Assembly (NCBI GenBank): GCA_032717465.1
Contig: CM064669.1
Coordinates: 45,396,295-45,460,294, forward strand
Length of the DNA stretch: 64,000 nucleotides
Direction: 5' to 3'
Source: Coenobita brevimanus
Taxonomy: Eukaryota; Arthropoda; Malacostraca; Decapoda; Coenobitidae
Shown here: positions 10,460 through 22,349 of the stretch, piece by piece
Numbering within the stretch: the stretch's first letter is position 1
How the letters are laid out: every line of letters begins with the position of its first letter
Translations under genes and position numbers: made by a program
The notes under the pieces: generated by a model
Databases searched by the model: none
Told to the model about the DNA's origin: nothing
Seen by the model: only the letters and a program-made list of their open reading frames with translations

Positions 10460-11250
10460 CAGTAATCTCTCAATTATCCGGCACAAATCAGCCAACCCCC
10501 ATGCTGGATATTGCGTAGGTACCCCCAATTGGCTATCCATTCGGCGTCGAGCCAGATACTGTGTCACTACCCACAGCTATTGTCTCGACCCTCTATCCTA
10601 AAAACTTTCCAACATTATCACCCATGAGTAAATTATTAAAATCAAGCATAAAATACAATACAGTACTGATCCAGTATACAGTACTGTATACATATAAAGC
10701 AGAACAAACAGTAATGCAGTACATAATATACGGTATAATCATACTGTACTCACCCAGTGTTGGTATCGATGGAGGGTAGATACGCACAGATACGTCCTCA
10801 CTCTACAGTAGTCAGAGAACTAGGGCACAGAGCAATGAGGGTCCACAAGGTTAGTCACAGCACTGCAGGAATGAGTGAGGCACAGGAGGCCACAGACTAA
10901 GTCACAGCACTAGGGATTAATCACCCCGTGGGTCACAAATGCAGAGCGCTCAGATACGTTCTCACTATGGCGTACACAGGTGAGAATAAGAGCAGCAGTA
11001 GGCTTGGCACATTGGGTGGGCTGCTCCCACAACGCATTGTGATTGGCTGGTGTGTTCCAAGGTCTGTCTGTGCACTGATTGGGTCCTGTATCTGAGCCGG
11101 TTGATACACCTCACCGCCGGGAAGTGCATAGTACCACTGACTGCTTCCTGTTTCTGAGCCAGATATTTCCTAATTTCACTAGATACTGTTTTAATGGAGA
11201 TGATCAAAAAGCGCCGGATATTGTGACAACAGATAATTGATAGCCTACTG
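10460..11250. mobile_element. Tigger-type MITE (~790 bp)
   Basis: The left end is CAGTAATCTCTCAATTATCC after a TA. The right end, inverted, is CAGTAGGCTATCAATTATC. The ends are imperfect, and the right flank is TG rather than TA. No transposase remains. The left end is close to the Tigger-B ends at 18470. Confidence 0.6.
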
Positions 11251-11396
11251 TGTTTGGCAAGTTTTACTTACAGACTGACTGCAAAATGGTAATATAATGT
11301 ATGATAAAACATGAACAAGTTAATCATTCTCTGGATAACCATCGTTTTCGTTTTCGTTTTTAAAGGCTCCAACATGCTTGCATGTGTCGGCCTTGG

Positions 11397-12206
11397 TCAC
11401 CTAATGGCGGCTCTCCACGCTGCACGATCCATTGCAGCCTCCCTGTCCAGTCCCTTAACCCTAAGGTCACACTTAATGACCTCATCCCATGTCTTTCTCG
11501 GTCTACCCCTCACAACCCCACCCCCAATATTAACACTTCTCACCTTCCTCACCCAATTATCATCCCCCATCCTCTCCACATGTCCAAACCACCTCAATCT
11601 ACCTCTCCTCATCACAACACCAATACACTCCAGTCCCATCCTACCTCTCAACTCTTCCATTGTAAACCCAGCCCCTCCAGGCCTTGGACGCAGGGACGCA
11701 CTGCACATCCACCTAATCATTGTCATTTCTGTACGTCTGAGCCGGCGAATGTCTTCCTCCTTCACTGCCCAGGTCTCACTGCCATACAGCATTACACTCC
11801 TAACACATGCTGCATACAAAGACCCCTTAGCACGTAGGGAGAGCCCTCTCAATGTCAGGAGAGGCAAGAGCTCCCTGAACTTCTTCCAACCACTTCTCAC
11901 CCTAGCCACAGAGCTAGCTCCAGCCCCACCTCCAGCACACAACATGTCTCCCAAATAACAACTCTTCCACACACTCAAGAGATTCACCAGCAAGTTCAAT
12001 CCTTTCACGTCTGACGATCTCCACCTGCTCACCCCGGCACGCCGTACACATAAAATCAGCATTATCTTGCAGTCTACCTCTGATACCACTACATCTCTTA
12101 TGCACCCATTTATCACACACACTGCACAAGATGGAATTACTTCCCACGCCCTTGTGGCAAACTGCACATGGCCACTCTCCCTCGTCTTTGACAGTACCGC
12201 CACCAA
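11397..12206 (-). pseudogene. LINE3 C-terminal region after frameshift
   Basis: The true continuation of the LINE3 protein runs from about 11965 down to 11397. It reads LCAGGGAGASSVA, LRGLSLRAKGSLY, MLYGSETWAVKEED, RLRWFGHVERMGDDN, then GRPRKTWDEVIKCDL and ends AAWRAAIR. The block YGSETW...RWFGHV is shared with the RTE copies in this window, so LINE3 and RTE have related C termini. The upstream half of this open frame (11966-12206) overlaps the RT/finger frame and is a shadow. Confidence 0.75.
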
Positions 12207-13740
12207 CCCTAGATATCATCACTTTTGTTTTATCTGCATTTACCCTTAAACCCTTTTGCCCCATACCATCTCTCCACTTCCTAAACCTTTCCTCCACCTC
12301 CCTTTCATTCTGTGCAATCAACACCAAATCATCAGCATACAACAACTCCCACGGGAGTCCGTTTCTAAAGTCACGTGAAAGGGCTTCAAGTACCATGATA
12401 AACAACATGGGACTCAAGACTGACCCCTGATGCACACCAACATTCACGGAAAACTCATCACTCAAATCTCCATTCACTCTCACCTGGGTGTGAGCACCCA
12501 CATACATGGCCATAACCACCCTAACCAGCCACTCCTCCAAGCCAAGCTTTCTCATTGCCCACTTCACCACCTCTCTAGGGACTCTGTCAAAGGCCTTTTC
12601 CAAATCAACAAAAACAAAAAGATCCCTTCTCCTACCAATATATTTTTCCTGACGCTGTCGAACAATGAATATGGCATCAGTGGTCCCCCTACCTGGCATA
12701 AACCCAAACTGCATCTCATCAATATTCACTCTTTCTCTAATCATACCTTCTAAAACTCTCTCCATTACCTTCATTATCTGATCTAAAAGCTTTATACCTC
12801 TATAATTTCCTCTTTCCAGGGCATCACCCTTCCCTTTATACACATTTACAATTACACTCTTCAGCCAATCATCTGGGACAACACACTCATAAATAATCCT
12901 GTTTATCAGGTCAGTGACTAAACTCCCCCCTATATCGCCTGAGGCCTTCAACATTTCGGCAGTCAACCCAGACACACCTGCTGCCTTCCCCACCCTCATC
13001 CTGCCTATTGCCTCACTCACAGTAGCAGTATCAATCAAAGGCCAAGGGCCAGACACTGGATCTGCTGGCTCCAAACCTTCCCTGTCCCAGTCAAACTCCT
13101 CATTCAACAACTGGTTATAATGCTCTCTCCATGCATCTTTAATATCCTCACTGTTCACCACTACCCTTCCTTCATCATTCTTCACACACTGCTCACCCAT
13201 GATATCCCAATTATCCCTCTTCACCTGACCTGCCACCCTAAATATATTTTTCCTTTCCCCATGATTTAGGTTATCAAGTAATTGTCTCTGTGACTCAGAC
13301 TTTGCCCTGTAAACCTCTCTCCTAGTCCTACGCTTGGCAGCCAAATATTCCTCTTTGCTACCACCCTTCTTCCATTCCCGGAAAAGCCTTCTTTTCTCCT
13401 TAATTGCAGCTTCTACACCCTCATCCCACCACCAAGTTACTTTATGTCTTGGTGGTCCTCTTGTCCAGCCGCATGTTACATCAGTAACTCTCAAGAAATT
13501 GTTCTTGAGGGCTCTGTACTGTTCATTAACGCCTCTGTCTACAGCTCCCTGTTCAGCCACCACTCTCCTCAACTCGCTATAGAAGGCATCCCTTACTACT
13601 TGGTTTTTCAGCTTCCATATTTTCCTCCTAGGTACATAAGTCCTCTTTTTCATCACTTGTTCTTTAAGCACCATATCACAAATCAATAGTTTGTGCTGCT
13701 GCACACACTCCTCACTTCCTATAACTTTAACATCCCTCAC
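11914..13740 (-). pseudogene. LINE3 reverse transcriptase ORF with PHD-like finger (frameshifted at 3' end)
   Basis: 608 codons are open. RT landmarks in order are WLKSVIVNVYKGKG and NYRGIKLL (finger region), QFGFMPGRGTTDAI, FVDLEKAFDRVPRE, HQGSVLSPMLF, and the catalytic ELLYADDLVLIAQ near 12335 (residue about 468). After the RT, at about residues 516-562 (12052-12195), comes CxxC ... LCSVC ... HKRC ... CTAC, a C4HC3 arrangement like a PHD finger. Near 11965 a run of T is two bases shorter than in the sister copy (GAGTTTTGT), which throws the frame. The C-terminal part then continues in the next frame at 11397-11965. Apart from this shift the coding sequence looks well kept, so the copy is fairly young or the indel is an assembly error. 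Confidence 0.8.
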
Positions 13741-15154
13741 TAACCTCCTATCGGCCCTCCTAACCAGAAAATAATCTATCTGACTGCTATTTCATCATCA
13801 AAACTATCACAGACAACAATTAATATTACTGGCTGTTTTGGGCAACACTATAGAATGCAAAACTGTACTTGATGAGATCCTGCATTTATTATATATACCT
13901 TACTATCTATAGCCAGATGTTTTAATCCCATAAGGGGTGGACACAAACAAATCGCCTCCACGTCACCCTGTCCCCTGCCATTTCGCTGCCCTCCCCCTGG
14001 TTCAAACAACCCTCTCTCATATACCTCTCCATTCCATCCCTCCATCTCAACCCTGGTCTCCCCCCACCCCTCCCCCACCACCTCACTCACATACACTCTC
14101 CATGTTGGTCTCTCGCTCTCCATCTCGCTCCACATGGCCAAACCACCTCAATGTAGTTCTCCTAATGCTCTCTATCACACCCACAGCCACATCACAATGA
14201 TCCTTCCCTTCCTCACTTGTCATTCTGTCTTCCCGAGAAACTCCACATACTCCTCTCAAATAACTCATTTCCTTCTTTTCTCCTTAATTGCAGCTTCTAC
14301 ACCCTCATCCCACCACCAAGTTACTTTATGTCTTGGTGGTCCTCTTGTCCAGCCGCATGTTACATCAGTAACTCTCAAGAAATTGTTCTTGAGGGCTCTG
14401 TACTGTTCATTAACGCCTCTGTCTACAGCTCCCTGTTCAGCCACCACTCTCCTCAACTCGCTATAGAAGGCATCCCTTACTACTTGGTTTTTCAGCTTCC
14501 ATATTTTCCTCCTAGGTACATAAGTCCTCTTTTTCATCACTTGTTCTTTAAGCACCATATCACAAATCAATAGTTTGTGCTGCTGCACACACTCCTCACT
14601 TCCTATAACTTTAACATCCCTCACTAACCTCCTATCGGCCCTCCTAACCAGAAAATAATCTATCTGACTGCTATTTCATCATCAAAACTATCACAGACAA
14701 CAATTAATATTACTGGCTGTTTTGGGCAACACTATAGAATGCAAAACTGTACTTGATGAGATCCTGCATTTATTATATATACCTTACTATCTATAGCCAG
14801 ATGTTTTAATCCCATAAGGGGTGGACACAAACAAATCGCCTCCACGTCACCCTGTCCCCTGCCATTTCGCTGCCCTCCCCCTGGTTCAAACAACCCTCTC
14901 TCATATACCTCTCCATTCCATCCCTCCATCTCAACCCTGGTCTCCCCCCACCCCTCCCCCACCACCTCACTCACATACACTCTCCATGTTGGTCTCTCGC
15001 TCTCCATCTCGCTCCACATGGCCAAACCACCTCAATGTAGTTCTCCTAATGCTCTCTATCACACCCACAGCCACATCACAATGATCCTTCCCTTCCTCAC
15101 TTGTCATTCTGTCTTCCCGAGAAACTCCACATACTCCTCTCAAATAACTCATTT
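13387..15154. repeat. 884-bp direct tandem duplication
   Basis: 13387-14270 and 14271-15154 are the same sequence; every stretch and reading frame I compared is identical at a constant offset of 884. The unit carries the 5' end of LINE3, a short spacer, and the 3' end of an RTE-2 copy. At the new junction (14270/14271) and both outer edges the bases CC are shared, so the break shows 2-bp microhomology. LINE3 continues to the left and RTE-2 to the right as though only one unit had existed originally. Confidence 0.9.
13905..14270 (-). mobile_element. RTE-2 LINE 3' end (duplicated fragment)
   Basis: Minus-strand RTE C terminus (LRWFGHVERDGERETNMESVCE) and tail (CATCTGGCTATAGATAG). It is the left copy created by the 884-bp duplication and stops abruptly at 14270. 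Confidence 0.75.
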
Positions 15155-15955
15155 CCATTGCTCTCACTCTTTACTTGGGTCCTTCCAACAAGGGCCATGT
15201 TTCACTTCCATATATTGGAGGTGGTATCACAATACTCGTACTATCATGCAGCGACTTTTTTACCTCAATGCTCACTTCCCTAATTCTTATCACTGCTTTC
15301 AAAAAGAGCACCAGCCTTTCTTTCCTCTATTACCCTTTCAAGCACTTCATCCTCTAAGCTTCCATCCTTACTCATCACACTACCCCAAGTACTTAAATGC
15401 ACTCCCATTTTCCATTTCTTCATCATCCAACCTCACTGTGCATTCAGTGACTTCGTTTCTCTTGAAAACCACAACTTACTCTTCCCTACAGTCACCTTTA
15501 GATTTCGTTTCTTATACACTCTCCCAAACTCATTCACAAGCCTTGCAGTTCCCCTTTGTCTTCACTTAACTATTCAGTATCATCTGCAAACAACAGAACA
15601 GGAAGTTTCCAAACACTACCCTCTCTCAATACAGCTGTTCCAACATCCACTGCCCTACCTTTTATAACTCCATTCATATACAGACTGAACAATCATGGAC
15701 ACATGGCACATCCCTGTTTGAATCAAACATTCAGACAGAAAAATTCACTAAGTTCACTATCCACACGCACTGCAGCCTTAATGCCCTCATACATACTCTT
15801 CACAGCATTCAGTAGCTGCCCATTTACTCCACATATTCTTAATATTCTCCACGTGTCTTCTCTGTCCACTCTGTCATATGCTTTCTCCAAATCCATGAAG
15901 GCTGCATAAAACTTCTCAAGAAACTTTTCCATTAAAGAGCTAAGGATGAATATCT
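14789..15955 (-). mobile_element. RTE-2 LINE, 5' truncated
   Basis: Second RTE subfamily, minus strand. From the right: FYAAFMDLEKAYDRVDRED (RT palm, about 15900), then the catalytic region near 15590, then the connection domain and C terminus to the tail at 14789. Frames are broken at several points (about 15160-15560). It differs from the main RTE in tail and palm residues (for example ICGVNGQLLNAV in place of IYGVDGKLLNAV). The core RT upstream of the palm is missing. Confidence 0.7.
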
Positions 15956-15964
15956 AATGATGAT

Positions 15965-16145
15965 CTACACACGTCAGGAAACCATTTACAATGTTGGGTG
16001 GTAACCATAAAACCAACCTACTCATGTTCCCTGCATGTTAACAAAAGGGTTGGAAGAGGGCTAGTGCCCCTCTCCATAAAACCATTAACTTAAAGACAAA
16101 TGGCCACCCCTTACGAGATTATGCGTCTGGCTATAGATAGATAAA
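15965..16145 (+). mobile_element. Short RTE-derived SINE
   Basis: The first part matches the RTE 5' UTR (GGTGGTAACCATAAAACCAA, then GGGCTAGTGCCCCTC). The last part matches the RTE 3' end (AAATGGCCACCCC...GATTATGCGTCTGGC, then a GATAGATA tail). Nothing in between is coding. The same bipartite unit is at 55101-55239 with a target-site duplication. Confidence 0.75.
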
Positions 16146-16269
16146 CAGACAGTGTTTGTGTGATGAATAACAGCTAATAATAAGGTAACACTCTCATGAG
16201 GAAAAATAATCCAGAAAAGAGTACAGTAAATGATACCCTTGGAAGAAAAGTACTGTAAATGTAAACTAC

Positions 16270-16690
16270 AATACACCTGGGAAGTTATGCTGAAAAAAGT
16301 TGCAAAAATACAGACATGAGGTGGAAAACAACGTGAATGTGTGATGGCTGAAAGAATACTAAATCTGGATGTGAAGTAAGGAGCAAACTGAAAATACAGT
16401 TTGAAAGGCTGATTAACAGAAATGATGAGGAAAAAGCATTAGTAAATATGATTGGTTTTGGTAGTGGGCAGAGACATAATCTGGTGTCAGAAAATGTAGT
16501 ACTGACAGAAGTGAAGAATACTGTGAAAATGTTAACAACTGAGAAGGCAGCAGGTGTCAATGAGGCACAGGGAGCATGCAGAAGATTTTAAAGTGCAGTG
16601 GGGGGAGTGAAATCAGGTGCTTGTTGAAAGCCTAGAAGAAATCCTGGCTACATGAAATTCTACCAGTCAAATGGATAGCTGTGATAGTGT
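16270..16690 (+). mobile_element. Very decayed LINE RT fragment
   Basis: In one plus-strand frame, interrupted by stops, it reads VLTEVKNTVKMLTTEKAAGV and later KPRRNPGYMKFYQSNG. This recalls the start of LINE RT domains (E-V-x-A-x-x-x-L-K-x-G-K-A-x-G-x-D, then a W-P-x-x-W region). It is too damaged to assign. Confidence 0.35.
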
Positions 16691-16694
16691 CTGA

Positions 16695-16696
<2 letters not shown>

Positions 16697-16737
<41 letters not shown>

Positions 16738-16743
16738 TACATA
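16697..16743. repeat. (TA)n microsatellite
   Basis: TA run that ends exactly at the CAGTAAGACC end of the next MITE. Confidence 0.95.
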
Positions 16744-17173
16744 CAGTAAGACCTCCCTATAACAGACTAATTGGGGCCCAACCCATTAAAAAAAATGTGA
16801 AACTCCGATAAAAGCGACATCCGGACTTCCCCCTGCTAATCCAGACTTTTTCTGATATATCAGACATTAGTCCAGATCACATGAACAGTTTTTAAACTGC
16901 TTTGACTACCAATGCAGTACTGTACTGTGTTATGACTTCACTACATTAATCAAATGGTGTAATACATATAATAATAATACTATACTGTACACTGATAAAC
17001 ATGGCTTTTATTTACCTTATTGTGGTGAACACAACTGAAATGGTCAGGCAGTCCAGACTGCTCCTGGCTTTATCAGACTTTTTCTGATATATAGGAATTT
17101 AGTCCGGTAGCTCCTCAAGTCCGATAAAAGTGAATTCTGGTCTACTGAAGTCCATTATATCGAGGTTGTACTG
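16744..17173. mobile_element. Tigger-type MITE (430 bp)
   Basis: The left end is CAGTAAGACCTCCCTATAAC. The right end, inverted, is CAGTACAACCTCGATATAAT. TA flanks both sides (16742-16743, 17174-17175). Inside are subterminal repeats of the type GTCCGATAAAAG and CAGACTTTTTCTGATATA, each seen twice. No coding sequence. Confidence 0.75.
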
Positions 17174-17194
17174 TATATACAGTATACCTGTATA

Positions 17195-17515
17195 TCCATT
17201 CATCCATCATCCAATCCTACGTTGCTCCATGAGGAGCGTAGAAGCCCTGAGCTAGGCAAGTTGGTCCTGACATATAAGATGACAGAGACCAGCCTCACTC
17301 ATACGTGAGTGGCATTATGTGAGCAATAACCCCAACCACCCCTTGTATATAAACCTTCACCAGCTCAATCCGACTGGAGTGCCGTAATTACCCACTAAAC
17401 CACCAGGCACCATAATTAGGTTATATGGTTACCACCCAAGATAGTAAATGGTGTCATGGTGTACAGGAAACCATTTGGCTTGTCATTCAGTGCTGAATCA
17501 CCCACAAGCAGATGG
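17195..17515 (-). mobile_element. SINE-like repeat, third copy
   Basis: Collinear with 8960-9268, including an imperfect version of the hairpin at 17448-17475 and the A-box-like TGGTTTAGTGG at about 17395 (minus). The tail side is ATGGATGAATGG near 17200. Confidence 0.65.
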
Positions 17516-17691
17516 AAGAGGAAAGAATGAAGGACAGAAAGACAGAAGGGTGAGTGTAAAGCCACCCGCAGGCAGAAGGTTGTGGAAAGAATGAAGTAAA
17601 GAAAGACAGAAGAGGAAGGAAGGAAAGGAAAGGGCAGACACCCGAGCACAGCACTACATCAAGTGAGTGGATGGTGAGTGCCCCCACCTAC

Positions 17692-17693
<2 letters not shown>
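17516..17693. other. Purine-rich stretch, no gene
   Basis: The GGAAAGAATGAAG(G/T)A...GAAAGACAGAAG phrase occurs twice, with about 70 bp spacing. This is a short degenerate tandem repeat. Confidence 0.5.

Positions 17694-17762
<69 letters not shown>
17694..17762. repeat. (TA)n microsatellite
   Basis: Two TA runs separated by ACCA, next to the left end of the following element. Confidence 0.95.
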
Positions 17763-17765
<3 letters not shown>

Positions 17766-17767
<2 letters not shown>

Positions 17768-18353
17768 GTACCCTCGTGCCCAGGACGGTAATATTGTAGC
17801 CTGAGGGTCCCGTCTAGGACTAAAAACGTTTTGGACCAACACAAGACCTTATGAAAAAAATTAATATTGTCACAAAATCTTTGAAAACTGCCCCTAAAAA
17901 TATCAACCTAGATGTATTTTGGCACCAAAATAAATTTCCTCTCTTGAAAGTTTGTGTTCCTGAGCTTACCTCCAGCTTAGTATCCTGAGGTAGACAGTGG
18001 CGCTTCAAGGGGTTTCTCTGGCATGGTTACGGAAGGAGAGGCAATAACCTAGGAGCAAAAGCTGAGTGCAACACGTGTTAAGTGTGTCCATGATACTCTG
18101 TTGAGAGACAAAAGCAAGTCCCACTTGCTCATCACGTGACCAGATGCCAATATTGTATTGGACAACATCTCAACCACATCATTCTCTCGGGCGCGGGAAC
18201 CGTTTTGGACCAGGTGAGACTGATTTGGACCGTTATGAACTGCTGGTACCGTACTGGACGTATGCAACCACATTATAGCAATATTTTGGATTATTACATA
18301 TGGTCTCTGTCTTGGATGCAAAACGTCTTGGACAAACCCATCTTGGACGCGAG

Positions 18354-18357
<4 letters not shown>
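17766..18357. mobile_element. Tigger-type MITE (~590 bp), same family as 1-438
   Basis: The left end is CAGTACCCTCGTGCCCAGGA. The right end, inverted, is CATCCTCGCGTCCAAGAT. The word TTGGACC/GGACCAA is repeated near both ends. No transposase is present. It sits between two (TA)n tracts. Confidence 0.65.
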
Positions 18358-18400
<43 letters not shown>

Positions 18401-18411
18401 GTATATTTATT

Positions 18412-18469
<58 letters not shown>
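18358..18469. repeat. (TA)n microsatellite, 112 bp
   Basis: Nearly pure TA with a few G and T changes. It ends in the TA that flanks the Tigger-B element. Confidence 0.95.
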
Positions 18470-18472
<3 letters not shown>

Positions 18473-21400
18473 TAATCCCTCCATTATCCGGATCAATAGA
18501 GCCATCGGTAGGTTCGGATATTGGTTTCGTCCGGATATTGGGCCCCAGCCTATGGACTTGTACTTATGGACCCTAACTCAGAGAAACACCTATACAACTC
18601 CCTCCGGACATGCATAGCACCTATTTAACACCCAAATCACACCAATAAGGCACATAAATGACTGAAATAAATTCAAAAGAAACATAAAATGTGGGTTTAG
18701 AAGTATGTTCATACATTAATAAACATTCTGGTACTTATGGACTCTAACCAAACCTAACCTAACCGAACCTAACCGAACTCTGAAAAACACATTCCTACTG
18801 CACATGCATGAGGTAAGTATAGTATGGAAAGAAGTACAGTATGACACTTTCTGGTAAGTATAGTATGGAAAAAAGTACAATATGAAACATTCTGATAAAT
18901 ATAGTATGGAAAATAGTACAACATGAAACATTCTGGCTACTTACAGCAAGTCCCTGGCCACCTCCATGAATAACCGCCTCCTCTCGGACTCTGACAGTAA
19001 GAACGATTTCCTGAAGCACTTGCACTACACTCTTCCTGAAGTCTTGCACTGAACTTAGTCACTAACACACAGAAGTCCGCTCTTTTCACAGTGTTCACTT
19101 TAGTCCAAATAATGTCCCATTTTACTTTAAGTGTTGCACATTAACTTTTCCCCAGTTTTTTTAATTTTCCAAAGCCAAAACAAAGAAGGTTAGTTACGTT
19201 AAATTTCTTTTCTACTGAGTCTTTTCTCCCAACTTGAAAACCTTAACACAACACACCGTTTTTTTCACTGCACAACACTCAAAATTCCCGTGTGGTCTAG
19301 TGGAGAAGTTCTTGCTGTTTATTCACTGTCAGAGCCCGAGAGTATCACTGGCAGGCGTCCAAGGGGTGCATCGGTGGGTCGTGGTGATGGCGTACCGACT
19401 ACAGAAGACTCTGAAGACAGCCGCAAACTCACGTCGAGCGGTGACTCCACTGTAGCTGATGTGCTGGGCTGTGGCTCGGAGCATGAGGGCCTGTCTTGGG
19501 GAGGCAACGGAGTGAAACCAGGGCTTGGCACAGCGAGGGTCACGGGCCTGAAAAAACTGTCAATCGTTGACTGACGCAAGGACCGACGATTCTGGCGATT
19601 GATGATGCGCTGCCGGAAAGCACGCACTTCCTCCACGAGTCCCAAGGGCCCCATCTCCCTGTCACAGTCCGGGTGTTCCAGATAATCTAGGACGAACTCT
19701 AGATGTTCCTGGAGTGCGCTCAGCTTGGGGATGGCTGAAGTAGTGACCTGCTGAGCGGAGTCTGCATCATCATCGCCTTCGTCGTCGGAATCTTCAAGTT
19801 CGGGACTGACACCAGCAACCGAAGACGCGATCTCGACATCAGACAACGTCTGATACCCAGGATCGCCCTCGTCGTCGTCCAACCACTCACGAACATCGTC
19901 CACATCAACATCGTCGCCGTGCGTACGTAGCCGTGCATGGAAGTCATCCACGTCAAACCCTAGGAAATCGTACTCCACATCTGTTCTGAGAAGCAGACGA
20001 GACCAACCATTTTCAAGAGTTTTCACAGGGACTTCCTTCCATGCACTAGCCCAGTTGTACAGTGCAGACTTGATGTAGCGGCGAAGGTTTTCCAAAGTCC
20101 GCTTGCCTCGAGTGTCACGTCCTTCCCTGCGCTCGTCCTTGTCCTCGAGAACAACCATCACCTCGTCCAGGAACTTCCGACGGTACAGGCGCTTTGTTGC
20201 CATGATCACTCCTTGGTCCATTGGTTGAATGAGAGCAGTCGTATTAGGTGGCAGAAACATGCACCTAATACGGCCATTTTCAGCAACCAAGTCCTTGTCG
20301 CACGGGTGGGCAGGTGCATTGTCGAGGAGAAGGAGAGCCTTTACCTGGTCGCGAGGAATTCCCAGTGTCTTCGTCTGGTAATGTATGACCTCCTTGACGA
20401 AGTGATGGTGAAACCAGTCTTTGAAAATCACAGCTGTGAACCATGCTTTCAAAGAATGGTACCATACGACAGGAAGGACATCCATCACCCCACGAGGGCA
20501 CCAAAGCTGCTTTGCACGGCCAACAATAACAGGCTTAAGCCGGTACATGCCGTTAGCATTGGCACAACACAAAGCAGATATCCGTTCCTTAGAAAGCTTG
20601 CGGCCAGGTACACGCTTCTCCGTCTCATCGGCTAGAGTGTTCGTTGGCACCGAGCGATGGAATAGGCCAGTTTCGTCAGCGTTATAGACTTGACCGAGAG
20701 TGAGGCCCTCCCTGTCGATCAAGCCTTTCACCTTGTGCCGAAACTCGTCCACTCCATCCTCGTTAGTGTCCAATGCTTCGTCATGTGCTTTACGGTTAGT
20801 AAGGCCATGTCGTAACTTGAACGCGAAGAGCCAACCCTCGGATGCCTTGAAGTCAAGGGCGTCGTGAAACCTTGCAAACTTCTCAGCAGCAGCCTTCAGC
20901 TCCGTTCCACGTACCAACACACCAGCTGCACGTTGCTGTCAATACCAAATCAACGTGGAGCGGTCGATCTCTGCATACTTGGGGGTAAACATAACCTTCC
21001 TCTCCACGTTGCGTTTGCTTCTTGACGAGAAGTCAGCCGTGTACTGCATGAGCTTGTCTCGGGAACGCTTGATATCGAACAAAGTCGACCGGGCCAGGTT
21101 GAACTCGCGGAGAATGCGTGAGGAAGACCAACCCGCATCAACCTTCTCCAATATCTCCCGTTTCTTCTCCAGAGTCAACACCACTCTCTTCCTTTTCTCA
21201 GGAGGCGGGGCCATCATCACACACACTAAGAGTAGGGCAGAGAGCAGCAGGAGGCCTTGCAGCAAGTACGGCACCACCACAAAAGCGAGCACGTGGGCAG
21301 CCATGGCGAGCAGTGTAGATCCAGTCGTGGTGAGAGACAGGCGGGAAGTGGGGAGGATGCAGCGGCGCTCTATCGGACGTCGGAGGAATGACGAACCAAA

Positions 21401-21577
21401 ACAATGCTCTCACACGGCGCGCGCGGCAAGTTCAAATTACGGACGGCAAAAAATCGATTTTTTTTCCAATTTTTTTGGATTTTCGGACCATTTTGGGAAT
21501 GTTTGATCCCAGGACGATAAGGTCCGGGTAGTGGGGATGTTCGGTTATTGGGCGTCCGGATATTAGAGGGGTTACTG
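18470..21577 (-). mobile_element. Tigger-B: near-complete Tigger/pogo transposon (3108 bp)
   Basis: The ends are CAGTAATCCCTCCATTATCC and, inverted, CAGTAACCCCTCTAATATCC, each followed by GGA, with TA on both sides. The transposase is on the minus strand (21304 to 19319), broken by one stop. The left third (18480-19310) is non-coding and holds AACCTAACC words. A second, internally deleted copy is at 33493-35286. Confidence 0.85.
19319..21304 (-). pseudogene. Tigger-B transposase, one premature stop
   Basis: The N-terminal part (21304-20942) holds the Psq/CENP-B-like helix-turn-helix (KRKRVVLTLEKKREILEKVD, then STLFDIKRSRDKL). A TGA at 20941-20939 breaks the frame after LIWY; the sister copy has CAA there. 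The rest (20938-19319) carries the catalytic acids of the pogo-type DDE nuclease: VYNADETGLF, LLLLDNAPAH about 118 residues later, and IQPMDQGVI 35 residues after that. It ends in an acidic region and Ser/Pro-rich tail (about 200 residues). Total is about 660 codons. Everything except the single stop looks intact, so decay is recent. The natural start is probably the Met pair before APPPEKRKR rather than the first ATG. Confidence 0.85.
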
Positions 21578-21600
21578 TACATATATATATATATATATAT
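21578..21600. repeat. (TA)n microsatellite
   Basis: Short TA tract between Tigger-B and the RTE fragment. Confidence 0.9.
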
Positions 21601-22349
21601 GCAAGGCTTGATGGATGAGTTTGGGAGAGTGTGTAAGAAACAGAATCTAAAGGTGAATGTAGGGAAGAGTAAAGTGATGGTCTTTGAGAGAGGTGAAGTC
21701 AGTGAATGTACAGCAAGGTTGGATGGTGAGGAATTGGAAAATGTGAGTACGTTTAAGTACTTGGGTAGTGTGATGAGTAAGGATGGAGGTTTGGAGGGTG
21801 AAGTGCGTGAAAGGGTATAGCAGGGAAGAAAGGTTGCTGGTTCTTTGAAAGCAGTGATAAGAAAAAGGGAAGTGAGCATGGAAGTGAAAAAGTTACTACA
21901 TGACAGTATTGTAATACCAACTCTATCATAAGGAAGTGAAGCTTGGACGTTGTTGGAAGGACACAAGTCAAGAGTGAGAGCAGTGGAAATGAATTATTTA
22001 AGAGGAGTCTGTGGAGTCACATGGAGAGACAGGCTGACGAATGAGGATATAAAGGAGCGTTGTGGTGTGGATGTGGATGTGATAGGAAGCATTATGAGGA
22101 ACACACTGAGGTGGTTTGGCCATGTGGAGAGGATGGAGGGTGAAAGACTGACGAAGAGAGTGTATGTGAGTGAGGTGGAGGGGGGAAGAGGGAGGGGAAG
22201 GCTGAGGATGAAATGGAGGGATGGGGTGGAGAGGTATATGAGAGAGGGGGGTGTGAGCTGGGAGCAGGGCAGTGAGACGGCGGGGGACAGGGCGACTTGG
22301 AGGCGATTTGATTGTGGCCACCCCAAACAGGATTGAGGCGTCTGGCAAT

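Larger units (their letters stand above)
11340..13795 (-). mobile_element. LINE3: non-LTR retrotransposon, best copy
   Basis: The minus-strand element runs from the end of the endonuclease (QIDYFLVRRADRRLVRDVK at about 13770) through RT and a zinc finger to a 3' end with an (AAAACG)-like tail at 11340-11365. It is 5' truncated at about 13795, where homology to an endonuclease stops. Other copies lie at 8108-9765, 43545-47125 (interrupted) and 63195-64000. The RT has YADD and the overall APE-RT layout. I cannot assign the clade with confidence. Confidence 0.8.
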
